Positions 33,863-42,674 of a stretch of DNA of 64,000 nt are shown here, in pieces. The translations under genes were made by a program, and so were the position numbers. Origin of the DNA: Flavobacterium akiainvivens (lineage in GTDB: Bacteria > Bacteroidota > Bacteroidia > Flavobacteriales > Flavobacteriaceae); the NCBI RefSeq assembly GCF_001278115.1, contig NZ_LIYD01000005.1:4457260-4521259 (forward strand). Reading direction: 5' to 3'. A model generated the notes under the pieces. That model saw nothing but the letters and a program-made list of their open reading frames with translations, had not been told where the DNA came from and did not search any database. How positions within the stretch are numbered: the first letter of the stretch is position 1; the number at the start of each line of letters is the position of its first letter.

Positions 33863-35824
33863 CTATTTGAACAGTTCATCGGGGTCGATAAGGGCATCTA
33901 ATTTTACAATGTAATCGTGGGGCAAAATGCTCATGCCATACTGGTAGGAGGCGTTCATCCAGCCAAAGCCGGAGCGCGTAATGTACGCAAAATCAGTACC
34001 TACGTTGCCGTATTCGGCATATACCTTGTGGCTGGCGGCTACTACATCATACTTTTCGGGTATAGTGCCGTTGTAGTCTACGGCGTTGCGGGTAATCATC
34101 CATAACCACCTGTAGGCCAGTTCGTAAGCTTCGTTTTCATAGCCGTAATTCAGCAGGCCCTGCCACAGCATCATCTGGTGGGGCGCCCAGCCGTTGGGCC
34201 AGTCCCACTGGCGCTGCACTTCGCTGCCTCCCGAATATTGTTCTAAACTCGCTCTGCTTGAGCCTGTTATGCCACCTTTGGCTTTAAGTTCGCGCATCAG
34301 GGAGGTTACCATAACGGCGGCTTCATCTTTTGTTGCCAGCCCCGCCCATAGCGGAAAGTAGTTGGTAGCCGACTGAAAATCAGTTATTTGCTGGGTCTTC
34401 ACATTGTAATCGAAGTAGCCTTTAGCCTGTTCGTTCCATAAATACTTGTGCATTAGCATTTTGCGTTTGGCAGCCTGCTCATGCCAATAGGCACCGGTGT
34501 ATATTTTGCCGTTTGGGCCCTTAAAACCATCCTTAAAATAGCTACTTATAAGGTACTCAAAATCGCGTTCATACTTGTATAACAGTGAGTTAACGTCGAC
34601 AGAATTGAGGTCGGCCGCTGTATCGTCAAGCCTCCAGGAGGTGTCGTGCCCGCTTTCGCGCAGGGTGCGGTCGTGTACAAAGTAGCGGTCGAGCGAAGCA
34701 CTCTTTAACTGGCCTGTTTTGTATTGATCCTCAAACTGTTGAATGGTCAATCCGCGCTCTTTGGCATAGGTTTCGAGTATCTCATTGAAGTGCCCGGGCT
34801 CGGTTTCGGGGGGTATGCCAATGCCGCCGGCGTAGTAGCGGTTGAGGCCGGTTTGGGGGGTGTAGCGGTTGCCCTGCATCCATACGGTTTCATACTCTAA
34901 AATGCAGGTATACAGGCTTTCAGCCAGCCATTCTTTGTCTTTTCGGGGCATTTTGTGGTACACTTCCCTTATAAAAGACGACAAAAACGGCGGCTGGGTA
35001 CGGGTAAGGTAGTAGGAACGGTTGGCATTCAGTATCTTACCGTAATGGGTAACCTGGTAACAGAAGTTGTCTACCATGGCCTTGGCGAGGTCTAACCTGT
35101 TGTCTATCAGTAGTCCGATACCTTCAAAGTAGCTGTCCCAACCGTACATTTCGTTAAAGCGGCCGCCGGGTACCACAAAGGGTACGCCCCGGTTGTGCTC
35201 TATCTTCAGGGCCAGGATGCCGGGCTTCTCATTAATGGACTGCACGTACTCTGCTGTGATGTCTTTTGGTAGTATAACTACTTCAAGGTTAGGTTTTTGC
35301 TGCTCTAAATCTTTGAAATAGGCAATGGCAACCGGGTCGGTAGAGGGTACATAAATGCGTTGTTTGCTGTCGTGCATTTTGTCGTCATGGGCAATGCGGT
35401 CGAGGCCCTCGGCATCTATGGTGCGGGTAAGGTCGTCCCAAAACTGGGTGCGTATGCGGCGGCTAATGCGCTCAGCCGGAGGCTCCTGTATCTGGCGGAG
35501 GCTGATGAGCAGGGTGGGGTGGGCGCTGTCATTGGCTATGGCCAGCTCCTGGAGCAGGTTAGAAATGTAGTAGGTATTGCGCAAAATAACGGTATCTCCC
35601 TTAGTGCTAAGCATGTAGTAATCTTTGTTAGAGGGCGCGTCGTCTTTAGTAATGCGCTTATCGCCATCGGTATCGTAGCCCGCAAGCAGGTCATGTATGG
35701 TTTGCTCTACGGGGAGTTCAAAAACGGTCTGGCTTTCTATAAATTTATCGCTGCAACTCATAAATAGTACAAGCGCCGGCAGGTAAAGTACCGGCATTTT
35801 TAATATGTTTGAGGGTGTAATCAT
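33863..35824 (-). CDS. treA: Alpha,alpha-trehalase lipoprotein (GH37)
   Basis: This 653-residue protein splits trehalose into two glucose molecules. Both trehalase signatures are clear: PGGRFNEMYGWDSYF at 219-233 and QWDWPNGWAP in the C-terminal third. The N-terminus has a lipoprotein signal ending LFMSC (Cys24), so the enzyme is probably anchored in the envelope rather than free in the periplasm. An EF-hand-like loop DTDGDKRITKDD lies at 51-62. No sugar transporter or regulator is adjacent. Confidence 0.95.
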   Translation of the reverse strand: MITPSNILKMPVLYLPALVLFMSCSDKFIESQTVFELPVEQTIHDLLAGYDTDGDKRITKDDAPSNKDYYMLSTKGDTVILRNTYYISNLLQELAIANDSAHPTLLISLRQIQEPPAERISRRIRTQFWDDLTRTIDAEGLDRIAHDDKMHDSKQRIYVPSTDPVAIAYFKDLEQQKPNLEVVILPKDITAEYVQSINEKPGILALKIEHNRGVPFVVPGGRFNEMYGWDSYFEGIGLLIDNRLDLAKAMVDNFCYQVTHYGKILNANRSYYLTRTQPPFLSSFIREVYHKMPRKDKEWLAESLYTCILEYETVWMQGNRYTPQTGLNRYYAGGIGIPPETEPGHFNEILETYAKERGLTIQQFEDQYKTGQLKSASLDRYFVHDRTLRESGHDTSWRLDDTAADLNSVDVNSLLYKYERDFEYLISSYFKDGFKGPNGKIYTGAYWHEQAAKRKMLMHKYLWNEQAKGYFDYNVKTQQITDFQSATNYFPLWAGLATKDEAAVMVTSLMRELKAKGGITGSSRASLEQYSGGSEVQRQWDWPNGWAPHQMMLWQGLLNYGYENEAYELAYRWLWMITRNAVDYNGTIPEKYDVVAASHKVYAEYGNVGTDFAYITRSGFGWMNASYQYGMSILPHDYIVKLDALIDPDELFK

Positions 35825-35962
35825 TTGTTAATCAGTACAAAATCCTAATTTACGAAATAATGACGGTTCTCAAAAATGTAAGAGGAAGCTTAACAAATCA
35901 TTAGCATGGTTTTGCGGCTTTGGTAAAATAGGGCGGGTTGTTTTGAGGAGTTTTCAGTGGAA

Positions 35963-36259
35963 CTAAAAGTGCAGCTTATCAGGGTGCTGGCGTACATCAT
36001 AAATGCGGAGTACCTGGATTTCAGATGTTTCTTCCCTGAAATATAAGGTGTTGTGTTTGGTAACAACGCATTTGCGAATGTTGTGGTTTTTGTCGAAGTA
36101 TGGAAAGAGTTCAGGTTGTCCTGCTATTTTGATGACTTTTTGATCAAGTATGTCAAGAAATGTAATTGTAACTTCTTTATACCAATGTAAATCAAGGTAT
36201 TCAAGAATTGTTATAAGGTCTTTTTCTGCCTGCGAAGACCATATGATATTTTTACTCAT
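35963..36259 (-). CDS. RelE/ParE family toxin
   Basis: The 98-residue protein has WSSQAEKDLITILEYLDLHW at its start, then LFPYFDKNHNIRKCVVTKHNTLYFRE and IQVLRIYDVRQHPDKL at its end, the layout of ParE/RelE toxins. Such toxins cleave mRNA on ribosomes (RelE) or block gyrase (ParE); the sequence does not decide which. The start overlaps the antitoxin gene by 8 bases. It lies after the trehalase gene in repeat-poor DNA. Confidence 0.85.
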   Translation of the reverse strand: MSKNIIWSSQAEKDLITILEYLDLHWYKEVTITFLDILDQKVIKIAGQPELFPYFDKNHNIRKCVVTKHNTLYFREETSEIQVLRIYDVRQHPDKLHF

Positions 36260-36518
36260 ACCTGCTGCGCATCTGTTTCATAACATCATTATGAGATTTG
36301 CCCCCATTTGCCTTTATATCCTCCAAAGCATCATATATACCTTGCCTTTGCGCTGTAGAAAGGTTATCCCATTCGGTTACCATTTCTGGCTCCTGTACGG
36401 TATAAGTAATCTCGTCTTCAAGGTATTGCACGGTAAGGCCAAGCCTGGTGGCGAAGTTGGCAATAAGTTTTATATCTTCTTTAGAATTTCCTTTTAATAG
36501 CAGTCTTTTCATATCCAA
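36252..36518 (-). CDS. Antitoxin of the RelE/ParE pair
   Basis: This 88-residue protein is encoded directly upstream of the toxin with overlapping ends. The N-terminal ~40 residues are a short mixed fold, and the C-terminal part STAQRQGIYDALEDIKANGGKSHNDVMKQMRSRYE is the type seen in antitoxins that bind ParE/RelE toxins. It is likely to regulate its own promoter, which has an exact -7 box at 36535-36542. Confidence 0.78.
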   Translation of the reverse strand: MDMKRLLLKGNSKEDIKLIANFATRLGLTVQYLEDEITYTVQEPEMVTEWDNLSTAQRQGIYDALEDIKANGGKSHNDVMKQMRSRYE

Positions 36519-36534
36519 ATGCTTAATTTATACA

Positions 36535-36542
36535 CAAATATA
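36535..36542 (-). promoter_or_regulatory. -7 box of the toxin-antitoxin operon
   Basis: The minus strand reads TATATTTG, an exact TAnnTTTG match, 17 bases before the antitoxin start. Confidence 0.5.
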
Positions 36543-36660
36543 CCTAATTTTACAGTTCGTCCGCTAAAATCTACAACTGGGTAACAAGGTTTTTAAAAGG
36601 TGGGTTTTTGTGTGCAACTTTGCTTCATCAAATAACAACAACCATTTAAAACCTAAAGTT

Positions 36661-37290
36661 ATGATACGAGTTTTTACCACCTTCTTCCTTTTTATCTTTG
36701 GCCTTGCTAATGCACAAACACAGTATGAAACCGGTATGAAAAAAGCATTTACCCTGTGGGGTGAAGGCAAAAGTACAGAGGCTTCGGCACTTTTTGAGCG
36801 CATTGCCGCTGCCGAGAAAACCAACTGGCTGCCCAGCTACTATGTGGCGCTGGTAAACACTACCGATGCATTCCAAACACAGGATAAAGAAAAGATAAGC
36901 GCACTGCTTGCCAAGGCTGAGGCAGCGGCTGATAACGCCGAGATGATTTCGCCGGACAACAGCGAGATACTGGTAATACAGGCCCTGATACAAACCGCAT
37001 GGATAGTATATGACCCTATGACAAACGGTATGAAGCTGAGCGGAAAGGTAAATGAACTCTACACTAAAGCCATGAAACTGAACCCTAACAACCCCCGTGC
37101 TGTATTTGGCAAGGCTGAATTTGAAATGGGTGGCGCCAAGTACTTTGGCGGCGATATAAAGCCCATGTGTGCAGAGGTAGAGCGTTCAATTAAACTTTTT
37201 GATACCTTTAAGCCGGAGAGCGAATTTCATCCAAACTGGGGTAAAGACCGCGCAGCAGAGACTCTTAAGGAGTGCCAGACTAAAAAATAA
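36661..37290 (+). CDS. Secreted TPR-like protein
   Basis: I choose the ATG at 36661 because it gives a clean signal peptide (MIRVFTTFFLFIFGLANAQ); an in-frame ATG at 36610 does not. The 209-residue product is alpha-helical with two or three degenerate TPR units, for example KMLNPNNPRAVFGKAEFEMG-like segment near 136-155. It ends 6 bases before the sensor kinase gene and probably shares its transcript. A periplasmic accessory or substrate-binding role for the sensor locus is possible; direct evidence is lacking. Confidence 0.78.
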   Translation: MIRVFTTFFLFIFGLANAQTQYETGMKKAFTLWGEGKSTEASALFERIAAAEKTNWLPSYYVALVNTTDAFQTQDKEKISALLAKAEAAADNAEMISPDNSEILVIQALIQTAWIVYDPMTNGMKLSGKVNELYTKAMKLNPNNPRAVFGKAEFEMGGAKYFGGDIKPMCAEVERSIKLFDTFKPESEFHPNWGKDRAAETLKECQTKK

Positions 37291-37296
37291 TACAAT

Positions 37297-38637
37297 ATGA
37301 AGTTTATAATCAGGGAGTTATTTAAGGCAGTGGGCATGGGGCTGGTTATCTTTGTGGTACTGGTGCTTATACAGCTGGCGCAGGGAGACGATTTACAAAG
37401 CAACCTGCAACTGCGCAACCTGCTCTATGTATTGTTGTACACTGTGCTGTTGCACATGGCTAATACCGGTGTTTTTGCCCTGATGGACCATATTTTTAAA
37501 GGAGTAAAACTATCGCCTAAAAGGTTATTGCTGGGGTTTGTGTCTTCTTTTGTAGTGTCAGCCCTAATCATTTTTTTGCTCCACGCATTCCAAAGGGTTT
37601 TAGTAGAAGGGAAGCCCCTTATGCAGCACCTGCGGGATGAACGCCTAAGCAACTACTATGTTGCTATGACCATTACGCTAATTATTACGTTCTTTTGGCA
37701 CCTGTTTTACTTCTATAAAAAGTACCAGGAAAACAGGGTAAAACAGCAAAAGATTATTGCGGGTACGGCATCAGCCAAGTTTGAAACCCTTAAGAACCAG
37801 ATAGACCCGCACTTTTTGTTTAACAGCCTTAATGTACTGAGTTCGCTTATCGAAGAAAACCCCGATAACGCCCAGCGCTTTACCACATCACTCAGCAAGG
37901 TGTACCGCTATGTGCTGGAACAGAAGGATAAAGAGCTGGTAAGTATTGAAGAAGAGCTGGCCTTTGCCAAAACCTATATGAACCTGCTCAAGATGCGCTT
38001 TGAAAACAGTGTGTTTTATGAGCTGCCTGAAAAGGTTAATAACCCTGATGCCCTGGTGGTACCGCTCTCGCTACAGCTGCTTTTAGAAAACACTATTAAG
38101 CACAATATAGTAAGCCAGCAAAAGCCACTGCACATTCGCATATTTGAAGAAAACGGCTATCTGGTAGTGCAAAACGACCTCCAGAAAAAAGAGGTACTTC
38201 AGGACCGCCGCGGTGTTGGGCTACAGAATATACTGAGCCGTTATGCCATTATAACCTCCCGAAAGGTGCAGGTAGAAGAATCTGACAAGTATTTTACGGT
38301 AAAGCTACCGGTTTTAACCAAACAAGTAACCATTATGGAAACTACATATAACGAAAAGAATTCTGCTTACTATAAAGCACAAAAAAAGGTAGAAGAAATA
38401 AAAGGCTTTTATGGCAACCTGTTCTCTTACATTGTGGTAATTACAGGCCTGGCCATACTAAATATGCTAACAAGCCCAAGCCACTGGTGGTTTTTATACC
38501 CGGCACTGGGCTGGGGTATAGGGGTGGCGCTACACGGTATGGCGGTGTTTAACTATATGCCGTTCCTTGGGTCTGACTGGGAAGAGCGTAAGCTTAAGCA
38601 ACTGATGGATAAAGACAGGAATAATAAGTGGCAGTAG
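37297..38637 (+). CDS. LytS-type histidine kinase fused to a C-terminal 2TM domain
   Basis: The 446-residue protein has four N-terminal membrane helices (about 8-27, 41-62, 78-97, 121-141). The LytS-type kinase core follows: NQIDPHFLFNSLN with His172, LLLENTIKHN with the ATP-binding Asn265 and RGVGLQNIL near 305-313. From about 347 a full 2TM domain is appended (VEEIKGFYGNLFSY, GWGIGV, FLGSDWEERK). The same domain stands alone in three following genes. With the LytTR regulator at 39803 this is a two-component system that probably senses an envelope signal. Confidence 0.9.
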   Translation: MKFIIRELFKAVGMGLVIFVVLVLIQLAQGDDLQSNLQLRNLLYVLLYTVLLHMANTGVFALMDHIFKGVKLSPKRLLLGFVSSFVVSALIIFLLHAFQRVLVEGKPLMQHLRDERLSNYYVAMTITLIITFFWHLFYFYKKYQENRVKQQKIIAGTASAKFETLKNQIDPHFLFNSLNVLSSLIEENPDNAQRFTTSLSKVYRYVLEQKDKELVSIEEELAFAKTYMNLLKMRFENSVFYELPEKVNNPDALVVPLSLQLLLENTIKHNIVSQQKPLHIRIFEENGYLVVQNDLQKKEVLQDRRGVGLQNILSRYAIITSRKVQVEESDKYFTVKLPVLTKQVTIMETTYNEKNSAYYKAQKKVEEIKGFYGNLFSYIVVITGLAILNMLTSPSHWWFLYPALGWGIGVALHGMAVFNYMPFLGSDWEERKLKQLMDKDRNNKWQ

Positions 38638-38698
38638 GCCTTAATATTCGGGGTTCAAAGTTCATTGTTCAGAGTTCAATCATCAAAAGAAATCAATC

Positions 38699-39025
38699 AT
38701 GGAAGCGTATAATGAGTTTGACACAGAAAGCGTAGCCTATAAAAAAGCTAAGGATAAGATTAAGGAAATCAAGGGGTTTTATTACAACCTGGCGTGTTTT
38801 TGTATTGTTATTCCGGTGCTGATATACATCAATCTGAGATACCTGCCGGAGTTTCACTGGTTTTGGTTTAGCATAGCGGGCTGGGGTACGGGCGTAATTA
38901 TACAGGGTATGTTTGCCTTTGGCTGGGTGCCGTTTTTAGGCAAAGACTGGGAAACCCGCAAAATCAACCAGATTATGGAGCAGGGCAGAAAGCGAGAAGA
39001 ACAGGAGCAACACTTTAAAAACTAA
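38699..39025 (+). CDS. 2TM domain protein
   Basis: The protein has 108 residues. The order is a basic amphipathic helix (KIKEIKGFYYNLA), two transmembrane helices separated by an aromatic loop (FHWFWFSIAGWGTGV) and a C-terminal FLGKDWETRKINQIM motif, the standard 2TM domain. It is a clear paralogue of the kinase's C-terminal domain and of the next two genes. The function is unknown; because members cluster with LytS/LytTR systems a role in signal input or output is likely. Confidence 0.87.
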   Translation: MEAYNEFDTESVAYKKAKDKIKEIKGFYYNLACFCIVIPVLIYINLRYLPEFHWFWFSIAGWGTGVIIQGMFAFGWVPFLGKDWETRKINQIMEQGRKREEQEQHFKN

Positions 39026-39028
39026 ACC

Positions 39029-39322
39029 ATGAACCCAACAGACAACCACAGGCAAATTGCCTACAGGCGGGTAGCACAACTCAGGAGTTTTTATACGCAC
39101 CTGGCTATTTATATACTGATAAACATAGCATTACTGCTGCCTTATTTTATGCTTAACATTGCCGCAATTTTCTGGCAGCGCTGTTTTATTATTATGATAG
39201 GCGTTGCAGGGCTGGGGGTTTTGGGGCACGCCATGTGGGTTTTCGGGCCCAAGTTTTTCCTACCGTCTAAATGGGAAAGCCGCAAAATGAAGCAGTTTAA
39301 GGATGAATCGGAGCGTAGGTAG
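39029..39322 (+). CDS. 2TM domain protein
   Basis: The 97-residue paralogue starts 3 bases after the previous 2TM gene. It has the same pattern: RRVAQLRSFYTHLAIYIL, second helix FIIMIGVAGLGVLGHAMWVF and terminal PSKWESRKMKQF. It lacks the acidic residue at the Gly-Ser/Lys-Asp turn of its neighbours, so the C-terminal motif is the most diverged of the set. Confidence 0.85.
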   Translation: MNPTDNHRQIAYRRVAQLRSFYTHLAIYILINIALLLPYFMLNIAAIFWQRCFIIMIGVAGLGVLGHAMWVFGPKFFLPSKWESRKMKQFKDESERR

Positions 39323-39329
39323 TAGTTTG

Positions 39330-39376
39330 CAGTCGCAGTCTCAGCACCTAAGCACCTCAGTACCTAAGAACCTTTA
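39330..39376. repeat. Tandem CACCTAAG-type repeat
   Basis: TCAGCACCTAAGCACCTCAG and TACCTAAGAACCT run in tandem here and share 19 consecutive bases with the arms of the inverted repeat at 16621-16825. It sits between two 2TM genes. Confidence 0.6.
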
Positions 39377-39403
39377 AAAACATTACAACATATATAAAAT
39401 ATC

Positions 39404-39724
39404 ATGGAACCAACATTTGAAGAACAGGCAAGGCTTGATAAAGCCAAAAAGAAAGTAAAGGCTATAAAAGGGTTTTATTCGCACCTGGCGGCCTATTTAA
39501 TTGTAAATATTGTACTTATCATAATGCATACGGCCGATCTTAAAGAGGGCGAAAATTTTTGGCACTGGAGCACCTTTAGTACTGCATTCTTTTGGGGTAT
39601 AGGCCTTTTGTGCCACGCCTTTGGGGTATTTGGCACCGATGTTTTCCTGGGGTCTGACTGGGAAGAGCGCAAAATAAAAGAGTATATGGACAAAAAGCCT
39701 GAATCGCACAGCAGGTGGGAATAG
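39404..39724 (+). CDS. 2TM domain protein
   Basis: The 106-residue paralogue has KVKAIKGFYSHLAAYLIVNI, second helix FFWGIGLLCHAFGVF and FLGSDWEERKIKEYM, very close to the kinase-fused copy. It is the last 2TM gene before the LytTR response regulator. Confidence 0.87.
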   Translation: MEPTFEEQARLDKAKKKVKAIKGFYSHLAAYLIVNIVLIIMHTADLKEGENFWHWSTFSTAFFWGIGLLCHAFGVFGTDVFLGSDWEERKIKEYMDKKPESHSRWE

Positions 39725-39802
39725 AGGACAGTTTGCAGATAGCAGTTTGCAGTCCCGGTGTACAGTTGAGTGAGAACTTTAAACTTTAAACAAACCAACT
39801 AA

Positions 39803-40558
39803 ATGAACGTAATAATTATTGAAGACGAAAAGCCTGCGGCGCGCCTGCTGCAGCGAAAATTGGCGAGGCTGGATATTGAGGCCCAAACCATGCTGCACTC
39901 GGTAGAGGAAGCGCTGGAATGGTTTGGCAGTAACCCGCAGCCTGACCTTATTTTCCTGGACATACAGCTTAGCGACGGGCTTTCGTTTGAAATTTTTGAG
40001 GCCATGCCCATTAGCAGCGCCATTATTTTTACCACGGCTTATGATGAATATGCCCTTCGTGCCTTTAAGCTTAACAGCATAGACTACCTGCTGAAGCCTA
40101 TTGATGAAGATGACCTGGAAGCTGCCGTTAAGAAATTCCGCGCACGCCAGCCCAAGGAACAGCCGCTGTCGCTGGATTTTGACCAGATTAAGCGTATGCT
40201 GTCAAACCCTTCTGAAAAGGCCTACAAGAAGCGTTTTACCATTAAAATGGGCCAGCACCTTAAGATGGTTAATGTTGAGGATGCCGAGTGCTTTTACAGC
40301 GAAAACAAGGGCACCTACATACACACTACCGAAAACCGCAGCTACCTGCTGGAAAATACCCTTGAGCAGCTTGAAAATGAGCTCGACCCCAAGCAGTTTT
40401 TCCGCGTGAGCCGCAAGTTTATTGTGCACATAAGCGCCATAAAAGATATTGTTGTGTATACCAACTCCCGCCTTAAGATTATCCTGCCTACCTACAAAGA
40501 AGACGAGGTTATTGTAAGCCGGGAACGTGTAAACGACTTTAGGGAGTGGCTGGGGTAG
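39803..40558 (+). CDS. LytTR family response regulator
   Basis: The protein has 251 residues. The receiver domain (1-120) has the acidic pair IEDE, phospho-acceptor Asp53 in FLDIQLSDG, TTAYDEYALRAF and a conserved Lys in YLLKPI. The LytTR DNA-binding domain occupies about 145-250 (FYSENKGTYIHT, FFRVSRKFIVHI, SRERVNDFREWLG). It is the cognate partner of the LytS/2TM kinase upstream. Targets are unknown. Confidence 0.94.
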   Translation: MNVIIIEDEKPAARLLQRKLARLDIEAQTMLHSVEEALEWFGSNPQPDLIFLDIQLSDGLSFEIFEAMPISSAIIFTTAYDEYALRAFKLNSIDYLLKPIDEDDLEAAVKKFRARQPKEQPLSLDFDQIKRMLSNPSEKAYKKRFTIKMGQHLKMVNVEDAECFYSENKGTYIHTTENRSYLLENTLEQLENELDPKQFFRVSRKFIVHISAIKDIVVYTNSRLKIILPTYKEDEVIVSRERVNDFREWLG

Positions 40559-40778
40559 CGCCACAGGCGCGTTTGTAGTTCATGGTTTATGGTTGTTTTT
40601 AAAGTTTTGTTTGTTGATTGAATCTGTACAGGTCAGATTCTTTAAAGCGATGATTACGCAGCCCAGCTTGTAATTTGTGATTTGTAATTTGTTTTTGGAG
40701 TTTACTTCTCTGGATTTTAGTTTGTTATGGTAAATTCTTTACCTTTAATGAGAATTTCCAACCAAAATATTTCCAATC
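40559..40778. other. 220-base intergenic region with a word repeat
   Basis: Bases 40663-40697 are a tandem of TTGTAATTTG/TGATTTG words, the same family as at 51140-51290. The rest is AT-rich and shows nothing else I can support. Confidence 0.5.
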
Positions 40779-41210
40779 ATGAAGATAAACACACCTACTA
40801 CAACTGCCCAAAATATCTTTAGGATAGTATTGGGCTGCCTGTTGCTGTTTACCGGCACCGGCCACCTAACTTTTGTACGCCATGATTTTGCGGCTCAGGT
40901 TCCCACCTGGGTTCCTCTTGAAGCCGATTTAGTTGTGCTTATTTCCGGTGTTGTAGAAATCCTGCTGGGACTGTCGCTTGTAGCACTTGGCAGGTATAAA
41001 GTAGTGGTAGGCTGGGTAGTGGCGCTGTTTTTTGTGGTCATCTTTCCCGGTAATTATGCGCAATATGCCAACCATGTAGATGCTTTTGGCCTTAATAGTG
41101 ATAGTTTGCGTCTTACCCGCCTGTTTTTACACCCGCTTTTGGTTATCTGGCCATTATGGAGTTGTGGCTCATGGAAAGCGGCTTTTGGCAAAAAGGAAAC
41201 AACAGCCTAA
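40779..41210 (+). CDS. DoxX-like membrane protein
   Basis: This is a 143-residue protein with four hydrophobic segments and the DoxX-type N-terminal LGCLLLFTGTGHLTF followed by a second helix LISGVVEILLGLSLV. Family members are small membrane proteins often linked to redox or quinone chemistry. Its stop overlaps the convergent endonuclease V gene by 4 bases. Confidence 0.8.
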   Translation: MKINTPTTTAQNIFRIVLGCLLLFTGTGHLTFVRHDFAAQVPTWVPLEADLVVLISGVVEILLGLSLVALGRYKVVVGWVVALFFVVIFPGNYAQYANHVDAFGLNSDSLRLTRLFLHPLLVIWPLWSCGSWKAAFGKKETTA

Positions 41211-41710
41211 ACACCGTCTTTGGTAAGCCTGTCCAGTTCCCTTAGTAATGTAGGTATGCGGTAACTGCCATGCATCATTGCAACATTGTTTACAGCAGCC
41301 TTAAGGCCGGTGCCAATAGCAGTTACATACAGCGGATTTTTGCTGTCACCCCTAAGTACAGGCACTTTTAGTTTTTCAATCGTAGCAAAATTGGTTTTGG
41401 CTACGCCTATTATGGGTGTTTTTTGGTTTAAAGCTTCATACAAGTGCGCGCCAAGGCCGTGTGTGGCGTTATCGTCAAGGTATACAAAGCCGTCTACTAT
41501 AATGCAGTCAATATCGGTAAGGTCTATCTGCTTCAGCAGGCTTAAAATACAGGGCAACTCGCGCCTGTAAAATGCACCGGGTACATACTCTTCAATACCG
41601 GTAAGGGTTTCGGTGTAAACGGCGTGGGGTTTATCATCGGGCCAGTTAAAGGCAAGGGCTACCGTTTTGGCTGTGTCGTTAAAATAGTAGGTGTCAAATG
41701 CGAGGATCAT
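41207..41710 (-). CDS. Endonuclease V-like protein (short)
   Basis: I choose the ATG at 41710, giving 167 residues and placing the catalytic FDTYY next to the N-terminus; a start at 41758 would add 16 residues of unlikely sequence. The metal-binding residues expected in endonuclease V are Asp6 (AFDTYY), Glu51 (YRRELP) and Asp73 (IVDGFVYLD), followed by GLGAHLYEAL and PIIGVAKT. It would cleave DNA or RNA next to deaminated adenine. At 167 residues it lacks the N-terminal ~40 residues of E. coli Nfi. Confidence 0.82.
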   Translation of the reverse strand: MILAFDTYYFNDTAKTVALAFNWPDDKPHAVYTETLTGIEEYVPGAFYRRELPCILSLLKQIDLTDIDCIIVDGFVYLDDNATHGLGAHLYEALNQKTPIIGVAKTNFATIEKLKVPVLRGDSKNPLYVTAIGTGLKAAVNNVAMMHGSYRIPTLLRELDRLTKDGV

Positions 41711-41740
41711 GCCGCCAAAGTACGATACTTTTAAGAGATA

Positions 41741-41784
41741 AAAAAAACTGTTCGGCAAACAGATTTCTGTTTACAGAACAGTTT
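41741..41784 (-). terminator. Terminator after csbD (minus strand)
   Basis: On the minus strand AAACTGTTC...AAACAG pairs with CTGTTT...GAACAGTTT and runs into T7. It lies between csbD and the downstream endonuclease V gene, so it separates or attenuates them. Confidence 0.8.
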
Positions 41785-41817
41785 CAAGACGTGGTTATGG
41801 CCTTTGAAGGAAAGAGG

Positions 41818-42000
41818 CTATTGAAAAAGCGAAAGAATTTCCTTTTTCGCTTTGCCTACTTTCTGTTCAATGCGTCCCCACATTTCATCGTCTTTGCCTT
41901 CCTCATACTTCAGGTCATCGTCTGTAAGTTCGGCATATTTTTGTTTCAGTTTTCCTTTAAGTTCGTCCCAGTGTCCTTTTAGTTCAGTTGAATTTGGCAT
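41818..42000 (-). CDS. CsbD family stress protein
   Basis: A 60-residue, highly charged protein with LKGHWDELKGKLKQKYAELTDDDL, the CsbD signature. CsbD-like proteins are induced by general stress in other bacteria; their activity is unknown. It is a single gene with its own terminator. Confidence 0.92.
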   Translation of the reverse strand: MPNSTELKGHWDELKGKLKQKYAELTDDDLKYEEGKDDEMWGRIEQKVGKAKKEILSLFQ

Positions 42001-42086
42001 GGTGTTTTGTTTTTATTACAATGTAAAATTACAACCCGTTTTGCCAAGTTTTTGATAAGGATATGGTAAAGGTTTGCTAAAGTTGG

Positions 42087-42638
42087 TTACTGCTTAACCT
42101 GCACAAAGCGGTTATCCTGAATTTTGTATAGCATTATAAGCGAGTCGTTTTTTAAAACAATATCATTGCAGGGACGGTCGATATAATTAAAGTTGTGGTA
42201 GTATGACTTTATGGTATACACACCGTTTTTTTCTTCAAAATGATTATGTACCGGGTCAGACGACTGTACCTTAAGCTTAGAAACTACCGTATTTGTGCCG
42301 GCATTGTAAATGCAGTAATACACATCGGCCCAGCCAATAAGGAAATGGGTAAACCGGTACGCCGGCGTGTAGGTATCTTTGTATGAAATTAGGTAATGGT
42401 TGTTGCCCAGCGGTTTATAAAATCCATAATAATACTCATGATTTTTATTAAATACGGGTTGGTTAACCTCGTTGGTAGCCAATAATATATCTAAATCAGC
42501 AGGTGTGATTTTTTCGGTATACAGCTTGCGCTTAACATCTCGCGGGGTAAACTTTTTAAGGAAAGCCGGTTCGCCCGAACAGCATACCAATAAGGCCGAT
42601 ACTGCAAGCAATACAGCAAAATGTACAGTTGTCTTCAT
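42087..42638 (-). CDS. Lipoprotein, unknown function
   Basis: The 183-residue protein has a lipoprotein signal ending LLVCCS (Cys19 or Cys20). The rest is rich in Tyr and beta-strand pattern (YYYGFYKPLGNNHYLISYKD). I do not recognise the family. It lies 36 bases downstream of ctaA on the same strand, so it may share that transcript. Confidence 0.65.
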   Translation of the reverse strand: MKTTVHFAVLLAVSALLVCCSGEPAFLKKFTPRDVKRKLYTEKITPADLDILLATNEVNQPVFNKNHEYYYGFYKPLGNNHYLISYKDTYTPAYRFTHFLIGWADVYYCIYNAGTNTVVSKLKVQSSDPVHNHFEEKNGVYTIKSYYHNFNYIDRPCNDIVLKNDSLIMLYKIQDNRFVQVKQ

Positions 42639-42674
42639 AAGGTTGATTTATAAAGATAACTGTTTTATGCTGAA

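Noticed and set aside
35963..36518. Treating the toxin-antitoxin pair as part of a larger defence island with the KAP genes.
   Set aside because: A trehalase gene of ordinary composition separates them, and no shared border repeats link the two.
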